A DNA stretch of 64,000 nucleotides, taken from Geopseudomonas sagittaria. GTDB taxonomy: Bacteria > Pseudomonadota > Gammaproteobacteria > Pseudomonadales > Pseudomonadaceae. Positions 9,784-17,917 of the stretch are shown here, in pieces. The stretch's first letter is position 1. Each line of letters starts with the position of its first letter. The translations under genes and the position numbers were made by a program. The stretch spans positions 310,001 to 374,000 of the forward strand of contig NZ_FOXM01000001.1 of assembly GCF_900115715.1 (NCBI RefSeq), given 5' to 3'. The notes under the pieces were generated by a model. It was not told where the DNA came from, searched no databases, and worked only from the letters and a program-made list of their open reading frames with translations.

Positions 9784-11319
9784 ATGCGCTGGATCTCCCG
9801 CCCCGGCTGGCCGGGCCACCTGCTGGCCCTCGCGGCCGGCGCCCTCACCCCGCTGGCCCTGGCGCCCTTCGACCTGTGGCCGCTGGGCCTGCTGTCGCTG
9901 GCGCTGCTCCACCTCGGCCTCGGCCAGCTGGACGGCAAGGCCGCCGCCTGGCGCGGCTGGCTGTACGGCTTCGGCCTGTTCGCCGCCGGCACCAGCTGGG
10001 TCTACGTCAGCATCCATGACTACGGCGCCGCCTCCGCCCCGCTGGCGACGCTGCTGACCCTGCTGTTCGCCGCCGGGCTGGCACTGTTCTTCGCCCTGTT
10101 CGCCTGGGTCTGGGTGAAATGGCTGCGCCGCGAACGCGCCCCGCTGGGCAATGCGCTGGCCTTCGCCGCCCTGTGGCTGGCCCAGGAAGCCCTGCGCGGC
10201 TGGATCTTCACCGGCTTCCCGTGGCTGTACATCGGCTACAGCCAGCTGCACGGTCCGCTGGCCGGGCTGGCTCCGCTCGGCGGGGTGTGGCTGCTGTCGT
10301 TCGCCATGGCGCTGAGCGCCGCCCTGCTGGCCAACCTGCCGGCGCTGCTGCCGCGCGGGCGCTGCGTCCTGGCCGCCGCGCTGCTGCTGGCTGGCCTGTG
10401 GGGCAGCGGCCTGTGGTTCAAGGACCATCCCTGGACCTCTCCGGCGGGCGCGCCGCTGAAGGTTGCCGCCTTCCAGGGCAATGTCGAACAGAACCTCAAG
10501 TGGGATCCCGAGCAGCTCAACGCCCAGCTCGCCCTGTACCGCGACCTGACCTTCGCCGAGGCGCCGGCCGATCTGTACGTATGGCCGGAAACCGCGGTGC
10601 CGGTGCTCAAGGAGTACGCCGAGGGCTACCTGGCGGTGATCGGCCGCTTCGCCAGCGAGCGCAACGCGGCGCTGATCACCGGCGTGCCGGTGCGCCAGGC
10701 CGACGCCGCCGGGCAACCGCGCTACTACAACGCCCTGCAGGTGGTCGGCCAGGGCGCTGGCACCTACCTCAAGCAGAAGCTGGTGCCGTTCGGCGAGTAC
10801 GTGCCGCTGCAGGACCTGCTGCGCGGGCTGATCGCCTTCTTCGACCTGCCGATGTCCGACTTCGCCCGCGGCCCGGCCGACCAGCCGCTGCTGCAGGCAC
10901 GCGGCTACCGCATCGCGCCCTACATCTGCTACGAGGTGGTCTATCCGGAGTTCGCCGCCGGCCTCGCCGCGCAGAGCGAGCTGCTGCTGACGGTGAGCAA
11001 CGACGCCTGGTTCGGCACCTCGATCGGCCCGCTGCAGCACCTGCAGATGGCGCAGATGCGCGCCCTGGAAAGCGGCCGCTGGATGATCCGCGCCACCAAC
11101 AACGGCGTCACCGCGCTGATCGACCCGTTCGGGCGCATCGCCGCCGAGGTGCCGCAGTTCGAGCGCGCCGTGCTGCGCGGCGAGGTGGTGCCGATGCACG
11201 GTTTGACGCCCTACCTGCAGTGGCGCACCTGGCCACTGGCCGGGGTCTGCGTCCTGCTGCTCGGCTGGAGCCTGGTCGCCGCCCGGCGCAAGCGTCGGTT
11301 GTTTGCCGCCCTCGGCTGA
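9784..11319 (+). CDS. lnt: Apolipoprotein N-acyltransferase Lnt
   Basis: An integral inner-membrane enzyme of 511 residues that adds the third acyl chain to the N-terminal Cys of lipoproteins. The first ~200 residues form about six hydrophobic helices. The periplasmic nitrilase domain follows (KVAAFQGNVEQNLKWDPEQ) with the expected triad: Glu in WPETAVPV, Lys in KQKLVPFGEYVP and Cys in YICYEVVYPE. A last membrane helix lies near WPLAGVCVLLLGWSLVAARR. In P. aeruginosa leuS, lptE and holA lie between lnt and the lip genes; they are absent here. Confidence 0.97.
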   Translation: MRWISRPGWPGHLLALAAGALTPLALAPFDLWPLGLLSLALLHLGLGQLDGKAAAWRGWLYGFGLFAAGTSWVYVSIHDYGAASAPLATLLTLLFAAGLALFFALFAWVWVKWLRRERAPLGNALAFAALWLAQEALRGWIFTGFPWLYIGYSQLHGPLAGLAPLGGVWLLSFAMALSAALLANLPALLPRGRCVLAAALLLAGLWGSGLWFKDHPWTSPAGAPLKVAAFQGNVEQNLKWDPEQLNAQLALYRDLTFAEAPADLYVWPETAVPVLKEYAEGYLAVIGRFASERNAALITGVPVRQADAAGQPRYYNALQVVGQGAGTYLKQKLVPFGEYVPLQDLLRGLIAFFDLPMSDFARGPADQPLLQARGYRIAPYICYEVVYPEFAAGLAAQSELLLTVSNDAWFGTSIGPLQHLQMAQMRALESGRWMIRATNNGVTALIDPFGRIAAEVPQFERAVLRGEVVPMHGLTPYLQWRTWPLAGVCVLLLGWSLVAARRKRRLFAALG

Positions 11320-11329
11320 GCCGTGTAGA

Positions 11330-11365
11330 AACAAGAAGGGCGACCCGCGGGTCGCCCTTCTTGTT
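11330..11365 (+). terminator. Intrinsic terminator after lnt
   Basis: A perfect 36-bp palindrome (18-nt arms 11330-11347 and 11348-11365) lies 11 nt after the lnt stop. The GC core is GGGCGACCCG with its complement; A/T-rich ends (AACAAGAA / TTCTTGTT) make it a likely bidirectional terminator. Confidence 0.8.
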
Positions 11366-11446
11366 GGAGCTCTCTGCCTCGCCGTATGGGTTTGGCCACC
11401 CAGCAACCGGCCGCCAGGCAGGCCATGGCGATGCCTGACGGCATCG

Positions 11447-11484
11447 ATGGTGGGTTACGCCGCTGCGCGGCTAACCCACCCTAC
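11447..11484 (+). repeat. REP-like palindromic repeat
   Basis: An imperfect inverted repeat with GGTGGGTTACGCCGC on one side and GCGGCTAACCCACC on the other. This GGTGGGTTA/TAACCCACC type is a known dispersed intergenic repeat in Pseudomonas. It sits between the convergent lnt and lipA genes, at a place where P. aeruginosa has further genes. Confidence 0.7.
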
Positions 11485-11506
11485 AAGACGGGCGCAGGCT
11501 CGCTCA

Positions 11507-12484
11507 TCAGCCCTTGGTGTGGCCGTGGGCCTGCTGGTCGGCATGGTAGGACGAGCGCACCAGCGGACCGGAGGCGACGTTCTTGAAGCCCATCTTCTCG
11601 CCCTGCTCGGCGAACCAGGCGAAGGTGTCCGGGTGCACGAAGCGCTGCACCGGCAGGTGGTTGCGCGAGGGCTGCAGGTACTGGCCGAGGGTCAGCATGT
11701 CGATCTCGTGCTCGCGCATGCGCTGCATGGTCTCGATGACTTCCTCGTCGGTCTCGCCGAGGCCGAGCATCAGGCCCGACTTGGTCGGCACGCCCGGCAC
11801 GCGCTTCTTGAACTCTTCCAGCAGGTCCAGCGACCACTCGAAGTCCGAACCCGGACGCGACGACTTGTACAGGCGCGGCACGGTTTCCAGGTTGTGGTTG
11901 AACACATCCGGCGGCTCGCTGGCGGTGATGTCGAGGGCGATTTCCATGCGCCCGCGGTAGTCCGGCACCAGGGTTTCCAGCTGCACGCCCGGCGACAGCT
12001 GGCGGATCTCGCGCAGGCAGTCGGCGAAGTGCTGGGCGCCGCCGTCGCGCAGGTCGTCGCGGTCCACCGAGGTGATCACCACGTACTTCAGGCGCAGGTC
12101 GGCGATGGCCACCGCCAGGTTCTTCGGCTCGTCGGGGTCCAGCGCATTCGGCCGGCCGTGGCCGACGTCGCAGAACGGGCAGCGGCGGGTGCAGATGTCA
12201 CCCATGATCATGAAGGTGGCGGTGCCGCCGGAGAAGCACTCGCCGAGGTTCGGGCAGGAGGCTTCCTCGCACACGCTGTGCAGCTTGTGCTTGCGCAGCA
12301 GCTGCTTGATCCGCTCGACCTCCGGGGTGACCGGGATGCGCACGCGGATCCAGTCCGGCTTGCGCGGCAGTTCCTCGGTGGGAATGATCTTCACCGGAAT
12401 GCGCGCGACCTTCTCGGCACCGCGCAGCTTGACCCCGGCTTCCACCTTGCTCGGGCCCTTGCCCGCCGTGTCCATAGAACTCAT
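11507..12484 (-). CDS. lipA: Lipoyl synthase LipA
   Basis: A radical-SAM enzyme of 325 residues that inserts two sulfurs into protein-bound octanoyl groups. The auxiliary cluster cysteines are C72, C77 and C83 ([12 protein letters not shown]). The radical-SAM cluster is C98, C102 and C105 (CTRRCPFC). The C-terminal RSSYHA carries the conserved serine that ligates the auxiliary cluster. The start overlaps the lipB stop by 4 nt (ATGA), so the order on the minus strand is ybeD-lipB-lipA with tight coupling. Confidence 0.98.
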   Translation of the reverse strand: MSSMDTAGKGPSKVEAGVKLRGAEKVARIPVKIIPTEELPRKPDWIRVRIPVTPEVERIKQLLRKHKLHSVCEEASCPNLGECFSGGTATFMIMGDICTRRCPFCDVGHGRPNALDPDEPKNLAVAIADLRLKYVVITSVDRDDLRDGGAQHFADCLREIRQLSPGVQLETLVPDYRGRMEIALDITASEPPDVFNHNLETVPRLYKSSRPGSDFEWSLDLLEEFKKRVPGVPTKSGLMLGLGETDEEVIETMQRMREHEIDMLTLGQYLQPSRNHLPVQRFVHPDTFAWFAEQGEKMGFKNVASGPLVRSSYHADQQAHGHTKG

Positions 12485-13137
12485 ATGCTTTCGATTCCGC
12501 CCGTCTGGGTCTTCGGTTCAGCGTAGCCGAGCTGGGTCACCAGCTGCGCACGCAGACGCGCACGCACTTCGGCAAATTCGATCGGTTCCCGGGCCACGTC
12601 CTTGAGCTGGGTCATCGCCATCCCGGCATAGCCGCAGGGGTTGATGCGCCGGAACGGTTCCAGGTCCATGTCGACGTTCAGCGCCAGGCCATGGAAGGAG
12701 CGGCCGTTGCGGATGCGCAGGCCGAGCGAGGCGATCTTCGCCGCGCCGACGTAGACGCCGGGGGCATCCGGCTTGGCATAGGCGTCGACGCCGTAGCTGT
12801 CCAGCAGCGCGACCAGGCTGCGTTCCATGCGGCTGACCAGTTCGCGCACGCCCACGCCGGAGCGGCGCACGTCGAGCAGCAGGTAGGCGACCAGCTGGCC
12901 GGGGCCGTGATAGGTCACCTGACCGCCGCGATCCGCCTGGATCACCGGAATGTCGCCGGGCATCAGCAGGTGCTCGGCCTTGCCGGCCTGGCCCTGGGTG
13001 AACACCGGCGGGTGCTCGAGCAGCCAGATCTCGTCGCTGGTATCGGCGTCGCGCTGGTTGGTGAAGCGCTGCATGGCCTGCCAGGCCTGCGGGTAGTCCA
13101 CCAGGCCCAGCTCGCGCACGCCGAGGACGGCGGGCAT
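12481..13137 (-). CDS. lipB: Octanoyl-ACP:protein octanoyltransferase LipB
   Basis: A cytosolic acyltransferase of 218 residues that moves octanoate from acyl carrier protein to the lipoyl domains later modified by LipA. Diagnostic blocks are [18 protein letters not shown], the Lys-containing [16 protein letters not shown] and the catalytic Cys in [12 protein letters not shown]. The ATG at 13137 is chosen because homology begins at [11 protein letters not shown]. It overlaps the ybeD stop by one base (TGATG). Confidence 0.97.
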   Translation of the reverse strand: MPAVLGVRELGLVDYPQAWQAMQRFTNQRDADTSDEIWLLEHPPVFTQGQAGKAEHLLMPGDIPVIQADRGGQVTYHGPGQLVAYLLLDVRRSGVGVRELVSRMERSLVALLDSYGVDAYAKPDAPGVYVGAAKIASLGLRIRNGRSFHGLALNVDMDLEPFRRINPCGYAGMAMTQLKDVAREPIEFAEVRARLRAQLVTQLGYAEPKTQTGGIESI

Positions 13138-13427
13138 CAGAGCACCACGTGCACGCGGCCGGTGGCGCGCAGCTCGACATGCAGCGCCTGCAACTGCTCG
13201 ACGCCGGTGGCGCGGATGGCCACCTGCACCGAGACGAAGCGGCCATTGCTGCTGTCGCGCATGCTCAGGGTGGTGACATCCAGATCCGGCGCGTGGCGGC
13301 GGACGATGTCGAGCACCAGATCGGCAAACCCCTCGCCGGCGTCGCCGATCACCTTGATCGGGTAGCCCTCGCAAGGAAATTCGATTTTCGGCGCCTGGAT
13401 TTCGCTATCGGTGTTGGTATCGGTCAT
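13137..13427 (-). CDS. ybeD: YbeD family (DUF493) protein
   Basis: A 96-residue ACT-like regulatory-fold protein of unknown biochemical role, almost always found beside lipB. The conserved core is [21 protein letters not shown], followed by NGRFVSVQV and the terminal [10 protein letters not shown]. The ATG at 13427 is preferred to an in-frame ATG at 13454 because a GAAGTG ribosome-binding site precedes it and homologues start at MTDT. It is the first gene of the ybeD-lipB-lipA unit. Confidence 0.9.
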   Translation of the reverse strand: MTDTNTDSEIQAPKIEFPCEGYPIKVIGDAGEGFADLVLDIVRRHAPDLDVTTLSMRDSSNGRFVSVQVAIRATGVEQLQALHVELRATGRVHVVL

Positions 13428-13495
13428 GGTCACTTCGGGCTTGTGGCCCGCCATGCGGACGCCCCCGGTCGGAGCGTCACGCGCAGGTCAATCGG

Positions 13496-14656
13496 TCAGT
13501 TGAACAAACCATAGAAAAACAGTCGGATACTATCCCACACGCGGCGGAAGATACCACCCTCCTCGACGGCCTCGAGGGCCACCAGCGGCGCGCTGTGCAG
13601 CACCTGCTCGCCGAGGCGCACCTCGACCTTGCCGACTTCCTGGCCGGCAGCCACCGGCGCCTCGATCATCGGCTGCAGGGTCATGCTGGCTTGCAGCTGC
13701 TGCAACTGGCCACGCGGCAGGGTCAGGGTCAGGTTCTCGGCCAGGCCGGCCTTGAGCTGCCGCTCGGCGCCCTTCCACACCGGCGCCTGGGCCAGTTCGG
13801 CGCCCTTGGCGTAGAACTGGCGGGTCTCGAAGAAGCGGAAGCCGTAGGTCAGCAGTTTCTGGGTCTCGGCGGCGCGGGCCTGCTCGCTGTTGGTGCCGAA
13901 CACCACGGCGATCAGGCGCTGGCCGTCACGCACGGCGGAGGCCACCAGGCAGTAGCCGGCTTCCTCGGTGTGGCCGGTCTTCAGGCCGTCGACGGTCTTG
14001 TCGCGCCACAGCAGCAGGTTGCGGTTGGGTTGCTTGATGTTGTTCCAGAGGAACTCCTTCTGCGCGTAGAGGGCGTAATGCGCCGGATCCTCGTTGATGA
14101 TCGCGCGCGCCAGCAGGGCCATGTCGCGGGGCGAGGAATGGTGCTCCGGATGCGGCAGGCCGGTGGCGTTCATGAAGTGGCTGTTGGCCATGCCGAGACG
14201 GGCCGCCGTGGTGTTCATCAGGTCGGCGAAGGCGTCCTCGCTGCCGGCGATGTGCTCGGCGACCGCCACGCTGGCGTCGTTGCCGGACTGGATGATGATG
14301 CCTTGCAGCAGGTCGCCGACGCTCACCTGGGTATTGACCTGGACGAACATCCTCGAGCCGCCGGTACGCCAGGCGTTCTCGCTGATGGTCACCAGGTCGC
14401 TCTCGCCGATCTGGCCACGGTTGATTTCCAGGGTGGCGATGTAGGCGGTCATCAGCTTGGTCAGGCTGGCCGGCGGCAGGCGCTCGTCGCCGCTCTGCTC
14501 GACCAGAACCTTGCCGCTGTCGGCATCCATCAGCAGCCAGGCCTTGGCCGCCAGTTGCGGCGGCGCGGGGACGACCTGCTCGGCCGCCCAGGCGCTGGGC
14601 ATGGCGGTGAACAGGACTAGCAGGAACAGGCGGTGCACGAAGGTAGTGATGTTCAT
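13496..14656 (-). CDS. dacA: D-alanyl-D-alanine carboxypeptidase (PBP5/6 type)
   Basis: A periplasmic, membrane-anchored DD-carboxypeptidase of 386 residues that trims the terminal D-Ala from peptidoglycan pentapeptides. It has a Sec signal peptide (cleavage near AWAAEQ). The penicillin-binding motifs are S64-LTK-67, S124-G-N126 and K226-TG. A C-terminal PBP5-associated beta domain follows, then an amphipathic helix (WDSIRLFFYGLFN) for membrane attachment. The gene is also called dacC in P. aeruginosa. It is flanked by ybeD and rlpA, as in the standard elongasome cluster. Confidence 0.96.
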   Translation of the reverse strand: MNITTFVHRLFLLVLFTAMPSAWAAEQVVPAPPQLAAKAWLLMDADSGKVLVEQSGDERLPPASLTKLMTAYIATLEINRGQIGESDLVTISENAWRTGGSRMFVQVNTQVSVGDLLQGIIIQSGNDASVAVAEHIAGSEDAFADLMNTTAARLGMANSHFMNATGLPHPEHHSSPRDMALLARAIINEDPAHYALYAQKEFLWNNIKQPNRNLLLWRDKTVDGLKTGHTEEAGYCLVASAVRDGQRLIAVVFGTNSEQARAAETQKLLTYGFRFFETRQFYAKGAELAQAPVWKGAERQLKAGLAENLTLTLPRGQLQQLQASMTLQPMIEAPVAAGQEVGKVEVRLGEQVLHSAPLVALEAVEEGGIFRRVWDSIRLFFYGLFN

Positions 14657-14718
14657 CCGTCTCTCGAATAGCGAAGTAGGTCAGTCAGGCCCCTGCGGGC
14701 ATTACCACGAATGCGGCT

Positions 14719-15747
14719 TCAGTCCGGCCGCACCAGTCGCGGCTGGCCGAGGCTGGCCAGCCGCAAGGTGTCCTGCAGCTGCAGGACCTCATCCTGAGTG
14801 TCGATCGGCCCCAGCCTCACGCGGTGCAGCACCTGCTGGTTGTGCACGACCGAGCTGATAAACACCGGGGCAGTCCCCACCAGGCCGTTCAGCTTGGCCT
14901 TGAGGAGTTCCGCAGCGTCCGGGTTGGCGAAGGCGCCCACCTGGAGATACAGCCCAGCGGCTGGGACAGAAGCGTTTTTTTTTACCGCCAGCTCGACCGG
15001 CAGCACCGCGGCGGCATGCTGCGCCGGCGGAGGAGTATAGGCCTCGATCGGCGCGCCGACCGGCTGGGCGACAGTGCGCACCGCGCCCGGCGCCGGCAGC
15101 GTCAGCGGCTTGCTGCTGCGCGGTGCGTTGCTGGCCAGCATCATCGGTACCGGACGGCCCTGCTGGGCCCACCACTGGTGGGGATCGATGCCCTCGACCT
15201 TGACCCGCGCGGTGCCGCTCTCGGCGTAGCCGAGCTTCTTCGCCGCGGCGAAGGACAGGTCGATGATGCGGTCGGAATAGAACGGCCCGCGGTCGTTGAC
15301 CCGCAGGATCACGCTGCTGCCGTTGTCGAGGTTGGTCACCTTGACGTAGCTGGGCAGCGGCAGGGTCTTGTGCGCGGCGGTCATGCCGTACAGGTCGAAG
15401 GTCTCGCCGTTGGCGGTGGCCTGGCCGTGGAACTTGGTGCCGTACCAGGAGGCGGTACCGGTGGCCCGGTAGTTGCGCGCATCGTTGATCGGGTAGTAGG
15501 GCTTGCCGAACACCGTGTAGGGGCTGGCCTTGACCGGGCCGTTGTGCGGCATCGGTACGGCATCGGGGATGCGCGACACGTCGACGTCCCACCAGGGCGC
15601 GCCGTCGCGATGCGGCCGGGCGTAGCTCGCCGGGCCGGAGATCCGCCCGTCGGCACCGGCTGGTTGCGGTGCCTGGGTCGAGCTGCAGCTGGCCAGCAGC
15701 AGGCCGCTCAGTGCCAGGGCCAGCGGGGCAATCGCGCCAGGACGCAT
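14719..15747 (-). CDS. rlpA: Septal-ring lytic transglycosylase RlpA (lipoprotein)
   Basis: An outer-membrane lipoprotein of 342 residues that cleaves naked (peptide-free) glycan strands at division septa. The lipobox is LLASC, with the lipidated Cys at residue 21. A double-psi beta-barrel domain runs from about TGTASWYGTKFHGQATANGE to LSFAAAKKLGY. The SPOR domain is at the C-terminus (GLYLQVGAFANPDAAELLK onward). The start at 15747 leaves a 2-nt gap to the sltB stop. A run of nine A residues in the coding strand (plus-strand T at 14975-14983) lies in the linker before the SPOR domain and is unusual in this GC-rich gene. Confidence 0.95.
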   Translation of the reverse strand: MRPGAIAPLALALSGLLLASCSSTQAPQPAGADGRISGPASYARPHRDGAPWWDVDVSRIPDAVPMPHNGPVKASPYTVFGKPYYPINDARNYRATGTASWYGTKFHGQATANGETFDLYGMTAAHKTLPLPSYVKVTNLDNGSSVILRVNDRGPFYSDRIIDLSFAAAKKLGYAESGTARVKVEGIDPHQWWAQQGRPVPMMLASNAPRSSKPLTLPAPGAVRTVAQPVGAPIEAYTPPPAQHAAAVLPVELAVKKNASVPAAGLYLQVGAFANPDAAELLKAKLNGLVGTAPVFISSVVHNQQVLHRVRLGPIDTQDEVLQLQDTLRLASLGQPRLVRPD

Positions 15748-15749
15748 GC

Positions 15750-16751
15750 TCAGGGCTCCTGACGCTGGGTCAGCAGCGCGGTGGACAGCTGGTGCACGGC
15801 CATGGCGTACATCACGCTGCGGTTGTAGCGGGTGATCACGTAGAAGTTGGGCAGGCCCATCCAGAACTCGTCGCCCTGGGCGCCTTCGAGGCGGAAGGCG
15901 GTCACCGCGTAGTTGTCGTCCACCGTGTCCAGCGGCGTCCAGCCAAGCTGGCGCAGGTCGCCGACCGACTTGACCGGCTCCAGGCCCTGGGTCAGGCCGT
16001 CGGCGAAGCGGGTGCCTTCGATGCGCGCGCGGGTCACCACCGGGTCGCCGGCGACCCAGCCGTGGCGCTGGAAGTAGCTGGCCACGCTGCCGATGGCGTC
16101 CACCGGGTTGTTCCAGATGTCGATGCGCCCGTCCTTGTCGAAGTCCACCGCGTAGGCGCGGAAGCTGCTCGGCATGAACTGCGGCAGGCCCATGGCGCCG
16201 GCGTAGGAGCCGCTCAGGGTCAGCGGGTCGACCTGCTGCTCGCGGGTCAGCAGGAGGTACTCGCGCAGCTCCTTGCGGAAGAAGTCGGCGCGCGGCGGAT
16301 AGTCGAAGCCGAGGGTGGCCAGCGCGTCGAGCACGCGCCAGTTGCCGGTGTGGCGGCCGAAGAAGGTTTCCACGCCGATGATCGCCACGATCACCTGCGC
16401 CGGTACGCCGTACTCGCGCTCGGCGCGCGCCAGCGTCTCGGCATGGCGGTTCCAGAACTCCACGCCCTGGGCGACGCGCGCGTCGGTGATGAAGATCGGC
16501 CGGTACTCCTTCCACGGCTTGACCCGCTCGGCCGGCCGCGAAATCGCGTCGAGGATCGGCTGCTTGCGCTCGGCGCCGGCGAACAGCTGGCGCAGCGGGG
16601 CCTCGGCGAAGCCGTGCTCGCGGGTCATCTCGGCGATGAAGGCGTCGACCTGCGCCGCATTCTCGTAGGCACCCGCCAGCCCCGGCGCGGCGCCGATGGC
16701 GCCGAGCAGCCCGATGGCCGACAGTTTCACCCACTCTCGCAGTTTGTGCAT
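15750..16751 (-). CDS. sltB1: Lytic murein transglycosylase B (SltB1-like)
   Basis: A periplasmic family 3 lytic transglycosylase of 333 residues that cleaves glycan strands to 1,6-anhydroMurNAc products. A signal peptide ends near AGAYENA and has no lipobox Cys, so this is the soluble form. The catalytic Glu is at about residue 128 in GVETFFGRHTGNW. The SYAGAMGLPQFMPSSF motif and the WNNPVDAIGSVASYF block are family hallmarks. The ATG at 16751 is preferred over an upstream in-frame start because a GAAGAG ribosome-binding site precedes it. Confidence 0.93.
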   Translation of the reverse strand: MHKLREWVKLSAIGLLGAIGAAPGLAGAYENAAQVDAFIAEMTREHGFAEAPLRQLFAGAERKQPILDAISRPAERVKPWKEYRPIFITDARVAQGVEFWNRHAETLARAEREYGVPAQVIVAIIGVETFFGRHTGNWRVLDALATLGFDYPPRADFFRKELREYLLLTREQQVDPLTLSGSYAGAMGLPQFMPSSFRAYAVDFDKDGRIDIWNNPVDAIGSVASYFQRHGWVAGDPVVTRARIEGTRFADGLTQGLEPVKSVGDLRQLGWTPLDTVDDNYAVTAFRLEGAQGDEFWMGLPNFYVITRYNRSVMYAMAVHQLSTALLTQRQEP

Positions 16752-16771
16752 TGTGCTCTTCACTCTCGGCC

Positions 16772-17917
16772 TCAAACCTGGGCGATCCATTTACGGTGTG
16801 TGTGGATCGCCATCAAAATGCCAAATCCTGACAGCAGCGTCACCAACGAAGTTCCGCCGTAGCTGATGAAAGGCAAGGGCACCCCCACCACCGGCAGCAG
16901 TCCGCTGACCATGCCGATGTTGACGAATACGTAGACGAAGAAGGTCAGGGTGATGCTGCCCGCCAGCAGTTTGCCGAACAGCGTCTGCGCCTGCACGGTG
17001 ATCACCAGGCCGCGGGCGATCAGCAGCAGGTAGACCACCAACAGCAGGCACACGCCCACCATACCGAACTCCTCGCTCAGCACGGCAATGATAAAGTCCG
17101 TGTGACTTTCCGGCAAAAAGTCCAGATGCGACTGGGTGCCGAACAGCCAGCCCTTGCCGAACACCCCGCCGGAGCCGATCGCCGCCTTGGACTGGATGAT
17201 GTTCCAGCCGGTGCCCAGCGGGTCGCTCTCCGGATCGAGGAAGGTCAGCACTCGCTGCTTCTGGTAGTCGTGCAGCACGAAGTACCACATGGCCACCGCG
17301 ATCGGCACCGCCGCCGCCACCGCGCTGGTGATCCACAGCCAGCGCAGGCCGGCGATATACAGCACGAAGGCGCCGGAAACGAGGACCAGCATCGCCGTGC
17401 CGAGGTCGGGCTGCTTGAGGATCAGCACGAAGGGCACGCCGATCAGCGCCAGGGCGATGGCCAGGTGCTTGAAGCTGGGCGGCAGGCTGCGCCCGGACAG
17501 GTACCAGGCGATGGTGATCGGCATGATCAGCTTCATGAACTCCGAGGGCTGGAAACGGATCACCCCGGGAATGTTGATCCAGCGCGTGGCACCCATCGCC
17601 GTGTAGCCGAAGAACTCGACGCCGAGCAGCAGGCCGACCCCGCCGGTGTAGGCCAGCGGCGCCCAGCGTGCCATCAGGCGCGGCTCGATCTGGGCGATGA
17701 CCACCATCGCCAGCAGGCCGATGCCGAACGAGGTGGCCTGCTTGAACAGCAGCCCCCAGTGCTTGCCGCCGGCCGACCAGAGGATGAACAGGCCGACCGC
17801 GCCCAGGGTCAGCAGCAGCAACAGCAGGGGCCCGTCGATATGCAGGCGCTGCAGCAGGCTGGCGCGCCGGCGCAGCACGTCCTCGCCGGACAGGGTACGG
17901 TCGAAACTACTGCTCAC
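16772..17917 (-). CDS. rodA: Rod-shape SEDS glycosyltransferase RodA
   Basis: An inner-membrane SEDS-family peptidoglycan polymerase of 381 residues that pairs with PBP2 in the elongasome. It has about ten hydrophobic segments. Conserved blocks include GATRWINIPGVIRFQPSEFMK, LKQPDLGTAMLV, PESHTDFIIAVLSEEFG and the C-terminal PFISYGGTSLVTLL. The start is taken as GTG at 17917, since GGAGG is 6 nt upstream; an in-frame TTG at 17923 would abut that site. It overlaps the mrdA stop by 11 nt. Confidence 0.96.
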   Translation of the reverse strand: MSSSFDRTLSGEDVLRRRASLLQRLHIDGPLLLLLLTLGAVGLFILWSAGGKHWGLLFKQATSFGIGLLAMVVIAQIEPRLMARWAPLAYTGGVGLLLGVEFFGYTAMGATRWINIPGVIRFQPSEFMKLIMPITIAWYLSGRSLPPSFKHLAIALALIGVPFVLILKQPDLGTAMLVLVSGAFVLYIAGLRWLWITSAVAAAVPIAVAMWYFVLHDYQKQRVLTFLDPESDPLGTGWNIIQSKAAIGSGGVFGKGWLFGTQSHLDFLPESHTDFIIAVLSEEFGMVGVCLLLVVYLLLIARGLVITVQAQTLFGKLLAGSITLTFFVYVFVNIGMVSGLLPVVGVPLPFISYGGTSLVTLLSGFGILMAIHTHRKWIAQV

